A stretch of DNA of 19,354 bases, taken from the NCBI GenBank assembly GCA_022826345.1, contig JAJDVB010000091.1:1-19354 (forward strand). Direction: 5' to 3'. The notes under the pieces were generated by a model. That model was not told the origin of the DNA. It made no database searches and saw nothing but the letters and a program-made list of their open reading frames with translations. Made by a program: the position numbers and the translations under genes. Shown here piece after piece: positions 15,689 to 19,354 of the stretch; positions within the stretch are counted from its first letter, which is position 1, and the number at the start of each line of letters is the position of its first letter. The stretch is from Alphaproteobacteria bacterium. GTDB taxonomy: Bacteria > Pseudomonadota > Alphaproteobacteria > UBA828.

Positions 15689-15729
15689 CAGCCGGCGCGC
15701 AGGTCGTGTCTGACGCTGCGCGCCGGCTG
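15689..15729 (-). other. 14-bp perfect hairpin between receptor and permease genes
   Basis: The arms CAGCCGGCGCGCAG and CTGCGCGCCGGCTG form a perfect 14-bp stem with a 13-nt loop. It sits in the 160-odd-nt gap after the receptor gene. No T-run follows on the transcribed strand, so it is more likely a 3'-end stabiliser or partial terminator. Such hairpins often let the periplasmic receptor be made in excess over its membrane partners. That role is inferred. I see no gene in 15622-15781. Confidence 0.6.
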
Positions 15730-15781
15730 GCCCTACTTGCCTTCCTGAGCCCTTCGTCAGGAGAGGGACAAACGCCCGGGC

Positions 15782-17107
15782 CTATGACGACGCGGCGGTT
15801 GCCATACGGTAGGCGTCCAGGAAGTTGAACCACTCGAAGTACTGCTTCGCGCGGTCCAGCAGCGCCTGCTTGTCGGCATCCAGGGCCTGCCCTTCGAGGT
15901 CCGCGATCATCGCCGCCGACTTCGCCTGGTAGTCCTTCATCTGCTCCCAGATCGCCGCCCCCCAGACGAACTCCTCGGCCGTGACCGCATCGGCGGGCAG
16001 CAGCCCCTTCTCGGCCCAGTCCGCGATGATCGCGGGCCACGCGTTCAGGTAGTAGAGGAGGCTCGACTCGTCGCGGTAGTACTTCTCGTTGTACTCGAAC
16101 GACGAGTACGGATGCAGGATGGCGACCGTTTCCTCGACTCCCTTGGCATCCAGGTCGGTCCCGGCGACGCTGTTCAGATAGGGCGCCTGCAGCTCGTAGA
16201 GCGAGGGATCCTCGTCGACCGCGGCGAGCGTACGCCACGCTACAGAGAGGAAGCGCAGGATCGTGTTCTGGTTCTCGTTGATGTAGTTCGAGTTCGACGC
16301 GATGCCGACGATGGTCACCAGCTTCTGCATCGGCGAATCCAGGCCGCCGGGCCCATAGTTGTAGAGATCGCCGACATCGATGAGGTTGGTCCATCCCGCC
16401 TTCATCAGGGTGTAGACGATCGGCGCACCTTCAGGATTGACGAAGTCGATGCGGCCGGCCTTGGCCAGCACGAGCGACTTGGCATCGTCCATCAGGTCGA
16501 GGTCCCAGGTCGCGCCCGAGAACGCCGAGACGGCCTCCTCGAACGGCCGCTTGCTCAGCACCGGCGATCCGACCATCGTCTTGCCGTTCATCGGCGCCAA
16601 CGCGGCGGTGATGGCCTCCTCGAAGCCCATGCCCTCGGCGATGTATTCCTTGAAGCTCTTCAGCCCGAGCTCCGGGTTGGCGAGCAGCGCTGTGCCGAGG
16701 AAGTTGTCGGTGAACGCGATGCACTTCAGCGTGTTCGCGCTCTTGTAGGTCGGCAGCATCAACGGGCAGTACTGGCTCGAGATGTCGAGCTGGCCGTTGA
16801 GCAGCAGCGCGTTGACGTTGGTGTCGGTGACCTTCAAGCCGAGCTCTTCCGGCCCGATCGTGATGCCGGCGTCCGCGAACCAGCCCTTCTTCATCGCAAT
16901 GACGTAGAAGGTGTTGTCGGCATAGGGGCGCATGCCGAAGTTGACGTCCGCCGCCGGAATGTCGGTGCCGGGCTCCGGCGGGGCCGGCGTGTAGACGTCG
17001 GCTGCAGTCGCGGATGGCGTGCCGGTCGTGAGGAACAGCGCCAATGCGCCGGCGAATACCGCGGCGATTCCGGTGGACCGTTTCGCGAGTCTGAATTGTT
17101 GGTTCAT
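15782..17107 (-). CDS. NitT/TauT-type ABC transporter substrate-binding protein (NMT1/THI5-like)
   Basis: The 441-aa periplasmic receptor has a Sec signal peptide: basic KR, hydrophobic core at about 13-28, and cleavage near ATA|AD at 36. The mature N-terminus has the NMT1-like pattern GMRPYADNTFYVIAMKKGWFADAGI, followed by VNALLLNGQLDISS and an Ala/Gly-rich hinge. It is longer than most NitT/TauT receptors (about 320-350), with extra C-terminal sequence rich in Trp, Tyr and acidic residues. The ATG has a perfectly placed GAGGGAGG (17116-17123, 8-nt spacing), so it is the native start. The frame nevertheless continues upstream without a stop into an IS3 OrfA remnant. The substrate is unknown; a pyrimidine, hydantoin or other N-heterocycle would fit the downstream hydrolases. 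Confidence 0.92.
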   Translation of the reverse strand: MNQQFRLAKRSTGIAAVFAGALALFLTTGTPSATAADVYTPAPPEPGTDIPAADVNFGMRPYADNTFYVIAMKKGWFADAGITIGPEELGLKVTDTNVNALLLNGQLDISSQYCPLMLPTYKSANTLKCIAFTDNFLGTALLANPELGLKSFKEYIAEGMGFEEAITAALAPMNGKTMVGSPVLSKRPFEEAVSAFSGATWDLDLMDDAKSLVLAKAGRIDFVNPEGAPIVYTLMKAGWTNLIDVGDLYNYGPGGLDSPMQKLVTIVGIASNSNYINENQNTILRFLSVAWRTLAAVDEDPSLYELQAPYLNSVAGTDLDAKGVEETVAILHPYSSFEYNEKYYRDESSLLYYLNAWPAIIADWAEKGLLPADAVTAEEFVWGAAIWEQMKDYQAKSAAMIADLEGQALDADKQALLDRAKQYFEWFNFLDAYRMATAASS

Positions 17108-17115
17108 TGTCTCGG

Positions 17116-17123
17116 CCTCCCTC
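17116..17123 (-). promoter_or_regulatory. strong ribosome binding site of the receptor gene
   Basis: GAGGGAGG lies 8 nt before the ATG at 17107. It supports translation from the native start rather than from the fused IS3 frame upstream. Confidence 0.7.
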
Positions 17124-17167
17124 AGGTCACGACTCGATGGCTGCCGGCATGGGTCGGGAGTCGACGG

Positions 17168-17242
17168 GCCTTGCCCGTGCAGGACTTCTGCCTGCCTCAG
17201 CAGGTTCACGACCTCCTCCGGCTTGTAACGCTTCCTTGCCAT
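17168..17242 (-). pseudogene. IS3-family OrfA remnant (first 25 codons)
   Basis: The ATG at 17242, preceded by GAGGAGGATCAAGA, encodes MARKRYKPEEVVNLLRQAEV followed by LHGQG. This is the recognisable N-terminal helix-turn-helix start of IS3-family OrfA proteins. Similarity stops abruptly after GQG. The remaining OrfA and all of OrfB are missing, so the element is dead. Beyond the break the same frame reads through about 20 unrelated codons into the receptor gene. The remnant probably arose by a deletion whose end point lies about 60 nt upstream of the receptor start. Confidence 0.8.
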
Positions 17243-17300
17243 TCTTGATCCTCCTCTTTCCATAACATAGGAGTGGACCAATCCAATTGGGGGAAGATCA
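17168..17300 (-). mobile_element. IS3-family left-end remnant
   Basis: This comprises the OrfA stub, its leader and a terminal motif. Read inward on the minus strand, the motif begins TGATCTTCCCCC and includes TGGTCCA (17274-17300). IS3-family ends begin with TG. The right end is absent. The leader contains the OrfA ribosome binding site and could hold the IS promoter, but I see no convincing -35/-10 pair. Confidence 0.55.
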
Positions 17301-17324
17301 CCGGCAATGCACTAACATTCAACC

Positions 17325-17349
17325 TGGACCAGTCGCCGGGGGCAGGTCA
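17325..17349 (-). repeat. second IS3-like terminal motif, same orientation
   Basis: Read on the minus strand this begins TGACCTGCCCCC and ends TGGTCCA. It resembles the motif at 17274-17300 in direct orientation, about 50 nt away. It could be the true end of the same element, with 17274-17300 a subterminal repeat. Alternatively it could be the relic of an earlier, related IS3 copy. Confidence 0.4.
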
Positions 17350-17367
17350 ACCCGCTTAGCGCAGGTT
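17349..17367 (-). terminator. weak hairpin after the relaxase gene
   Basis: On the minus strand AACCTGC and GCGGGTT pair over 7 bp (one G-T) around a 5-nt loop, about 43 nt after the relaxase stop. No T-tract follows. It may weakly terminate the relaxase transcript. Otherwise 17301-17409 holds only the IS3-like motif. Confidence 0.2.
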
Positions 17368-17409
17368 GGGTTCGTTCGTCGAGTGTGGCGGGAGACGGTA
17401 TCAGAAGAG

Positions 17410-19354
17410 CTAGATTCTCAAGCCCCGGCTCTTGCGCATGTGCCTGCCGCGCTTGCGCTCGCGCTGTTGTGCTTTCTTGCGTAGGTCTCTGAGCTTCTCG
17501 TGGTCGTCGAGAATATGGGCGAAGCCTTGCTCCTGCCTGGGCGTTGGCTCGAGCGGGGACTGTGGGAACGCCGGCTTCGCCGCGCGGGTGCGGCTCTCGC
17601 GGAGGCGGCTGCGGAGCTGCTCGACCGTGAGCCGCGCACGGGCCTTGCCGATCGTCATGGCGTCGAGATAGGCGCTGTACCTCTCGTCGTTGGAGAGGAT
17701 GGCCTTGCCGGTGGCTGCCAGCATTTCGGCCGCCTCGCGCCATTCGGGCCATGCGTCGAGACGGGCAATGGGAAGGCCGCGCTCTTGGGCCTGTCGTTCG
17801 AGAACCTTGTACGCCTCCACATGACGTTCCGCAGAATCCAGATAACCCTCGGCGGTCTGGCGCGCCAAGGTCTCGTCGTCATGGTCCGCGAGAAGCTCGC
17901 CCAGCACGCTGCGTACGCGCTCGGACAGGCCGGGATGATCGGCGAGCGTGCGGACGCGGTGGATCAGCGCCTCGTACCCGTCCATCAGGAGTAGCGGAAG
18001 GTCGGGCTCTCCGGCGCGAGCGTCTTCGGAGCGGGCGACGAGGTCGTTCCAGTCCCTCTTCAGTTCCTGGTAGAGCGCGCGCCAGTCGGGATGGGCGTCC
18101 CGGTCCGGGTCGGTGGCGACTTCCTCTGCGGGCCGGGACGGAGCGAGCGGTTCGGGGGCGGGCTCGGATGCAAGGGCGACACCCTCGGCTGCGATGGCCT
18201 CCACGATCCCCGGCTCTTCGGGCGGCGCATCCTGCCGCGCGGCGTGAGACACCTTGGCCTTGACCGACCGCAGATGCTTGCCGGCGCGCGCGTGCTGTCT
18301 GCGGAACTCCTCGATCTCGCGCTCGCCGATGCCGGCGCGTTCGGCCAGCAGACGCTCGAACACCTGCGGACGGGCGCGGAATAGTCGTGCCTGCTTCATC
18401 AGCGCGCCGTGCCGGTCCAGGGTCTCTCGGAAGGCCGGGCTGAGTGCCACCGCGTCGCCGTCCGCGCGTGCCCGCTCGCGCAGCTCGCCCCACGCCGCCA
18501 AGACCTCCGCGCGCTCGGCCGCGAACGCGTCCACGGCGGAGCCGTGGCGCCAGCCGTTGACCGCGTGCCGGATCTCTCGCGCGATGCGCACGATTGCGTT
18601 GTCGTTGGCGGCGGCGAGGATCTCAGCTGCATCCCCCTGCCCTCCGTCGGGACCGCCATGCTTTTTGCCGTTCTTTGGTCTGCCGCCGTTTCCGATGCCG
18701 GCCCGCCCAGGCTGCGCGCGGAGCTGAGCTCCTTCGCTCGCATCCCGCCACGCGCCGTCGGTGATGTAATCGAGCGCGGCCTCCTTGGGCTGCGAGCGCG
18801 ACCAGCGCTCTGCCAGATAGGCCCTCACGTCCGAGTCCGTTACCGGCATGTCCGCCTCGTCCTCGGGCCGGTGCTCGGCGATGTCGAAGGCGAGCGGAGA
18901 CCGGTTGACGTAGACGTCGAGCGCCTCGCGGTGCCGGGTCGCGGCCGGATAGATGGTCTCCCGCGCCGGCCTCTCGTCGGCCAGCAGGAAGGCGCGGTCG
19001 ACCGTGAGACCCTGGGCCGAGGCGATGGTCATGGCGTAGCCGTAGTCGAGGCGGATGTTGTCGTGCCAGTCCCGGATCTCGTCGTGGCGGAACGTCACCC
19101 GCCGGCCGTCGTCGGTGCGCGCCGTGATGTGGACCGGGGACTCGTCCCACGAACTCCCGGGCTCGCTCGCCTTGCCGTCGTTGCGCCCGGCGGCCCCGCG
19201 GGCCTGCCTGTTCCGGGCCTTGCGGGACACCGCCGTGTCCGACACCGCCGCGGCTTCCGCGCGCCGCACCTCAAGGTCTTCTATCGTGACCACGGTGCCG
19301 TTGAAGAGCTGCTTCTCCCACTGCGTGGCGCCGATACGGATGCGGTCGCCGACC
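17410..19354 (-). CDS. TraA-like (MobF) conjugative relaxase-helicase, C-terminal part (runs off right edge)
   Basis: The visible 647 residues lack the start, which lies beyond 19354. The N-terminal part of the fragment (VGDRIRIGATQWEKQLFNGT) is the SH3-like insert of RecD2/TraA-type helicases. LDYGYAMTIASAQGLTVDRA (about residues 101-120 of the fragment) is the conserved UvrD_C_2-type motor motif. The relaxase domain and Walker A must lie outside the window. After about residue 180 comes a long charged, helical region, then a conserved-looking segment from DWRALYQELKRDWNDLV to YSAYLDAM. The protein ends in a strongly basic tail rich in Arg/Lys (RKKAQQRERKRGRHMRK). In conjugative plasmids and ICEs such proteins nick oriT and are exported by a type IV system, with the C-terminus carrying the signal. 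That role for this tail is inferred. Confidence 0.85.
   Translation of the reverse strand, partial: VGDRIRIGATQWEKQLFNGTVVTIEDLEVRRAEAAAVSDTAVSRKARNRQARGAAGRNDGKASEPGSSWDESPVHITARTDDGRRVTFRHDEIRDWHDNIRLDYGYAMTIASAQGLTVDRAFLLADERPARETIYPAATRHREALDVYVNRSPLAFDIAEHRPEDEADMPVTDSDVRAYLAERWSRSQPKEAALDYITDGAWRDASEGAQLRAQPGRAGIGNGGRPKNGKKHGGPDGGQGDAAEILAAANDNAIVRIAREIRHAVNGWRHGSAVDAFAAERAEVLAAWGELRERARADGDAVALSPAFRETLDRHGALMKQARLFRARPQVFERLLAERAGIGEREIEEFRRQHARAGKHLRSVKAKVSHAARQDAPPEEPGIVEAIAAEGVALASEPAPEPLAPSRPAEEVATDPDRDAHPDWRALYQELKRDWNDLVARSEDARAGEPDLPLLLMDGYEALIHRVRTLADHPGLSERVRSVLGELLADHDDETLARQTAEGYLDSAERHVEAYKVLERQAQERGLPIARLDAWPEWREAAEMLAATGKAILSNDERYSAYLDAMTIGKARARLTVEQLRSRLRESRTRAAKPAFPQSPLEPTPRQEQGFAHILDDHEKLRDLRKKAQQRERKRGRHMRKSRGLRI

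Noticed and set aside
17287..17484. Small plus-strand ORF across the IS3-like ends
   Set aside because: It spans two IS-like motifs and the relaxase 3' end antisense and has no coherent product. A short stretch (LTFNLDQSPGAGQ in one plus frame, 17312-17350) recalls IS3 tails but is only terminal-repeat sequence.

Overview
The window is GC-rich and densely coded. Every convincing gene lies on the minus strand, so the order of transcription runs from high to low coordinates. The gene types and the TraA/MobF-type relaxase suggest an alphaproteobacterium, probably Rhizobiales-like. There is no rRNA, tRNA or housekeeping marker to fix the taxon. The region looks like accessory DNA: a catabolic and uptake cluster lying between mobile-element debris.

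Right side, upstream in transcription (about 17.1-19.35 kb): the C-terminal two thirds or so of a conjugative relaxase-helicase, open at the window edge. It is followed by two IS3-type terminal motifs and the first 25 codons of an IS3-family OrfA. The OrfA remnant runs in frame, with no stop, into the first gene of the cluster.

Centre (about 0.54-17.1 kb): fifteen consecutive same-strand genes, spaced from a 14-nt overlap to 163 nt and often overlapping by GTGA. They form three modules. (1) A NitT/TauT-type ABC importer: periplasmic binding protein, permease, ATPase, second permease. (2) A hydantoinase/dihydropyrimidinase, a 72-aa AtzG/GatC-like small protein and an AtzE/GatA-type amidase. 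(3) A Dpp/Opp-type importer (DppB, C, D, F-like, then the binding protein), followed by a creatininase-family hydrolase, a ketopantoate-reductase-family enzyme, an SDR oxidoreductase and an M20 metallopeptidase. Two hairpin-forming inverted repeats without T-tracts lie in the two larger gaps.

Left side (1 to about 0.54 kb): the 5' part of an IS5-type transposase, open at the window edge. Its upstream end abuts a short ORF that overlaps the M20 stop codon and may be the stump of a further cluster gene cut by the IS.

My reading is inference. The cluster imports one or more small N-rich compounds, such as cyclic amides, ureides, hydantoins/dihydropyrimidines or peptide-like amides. It then opens rings and cleaves amide bonds (hydantoinase, AtzEG-like amidase, creatininase-family enzyme, M20 peptidase) and adjusts redox state (two NAD(P)-dependent enzymes). 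The exact substrate cannot be read from the sequence. No transcriptional regulator is present.
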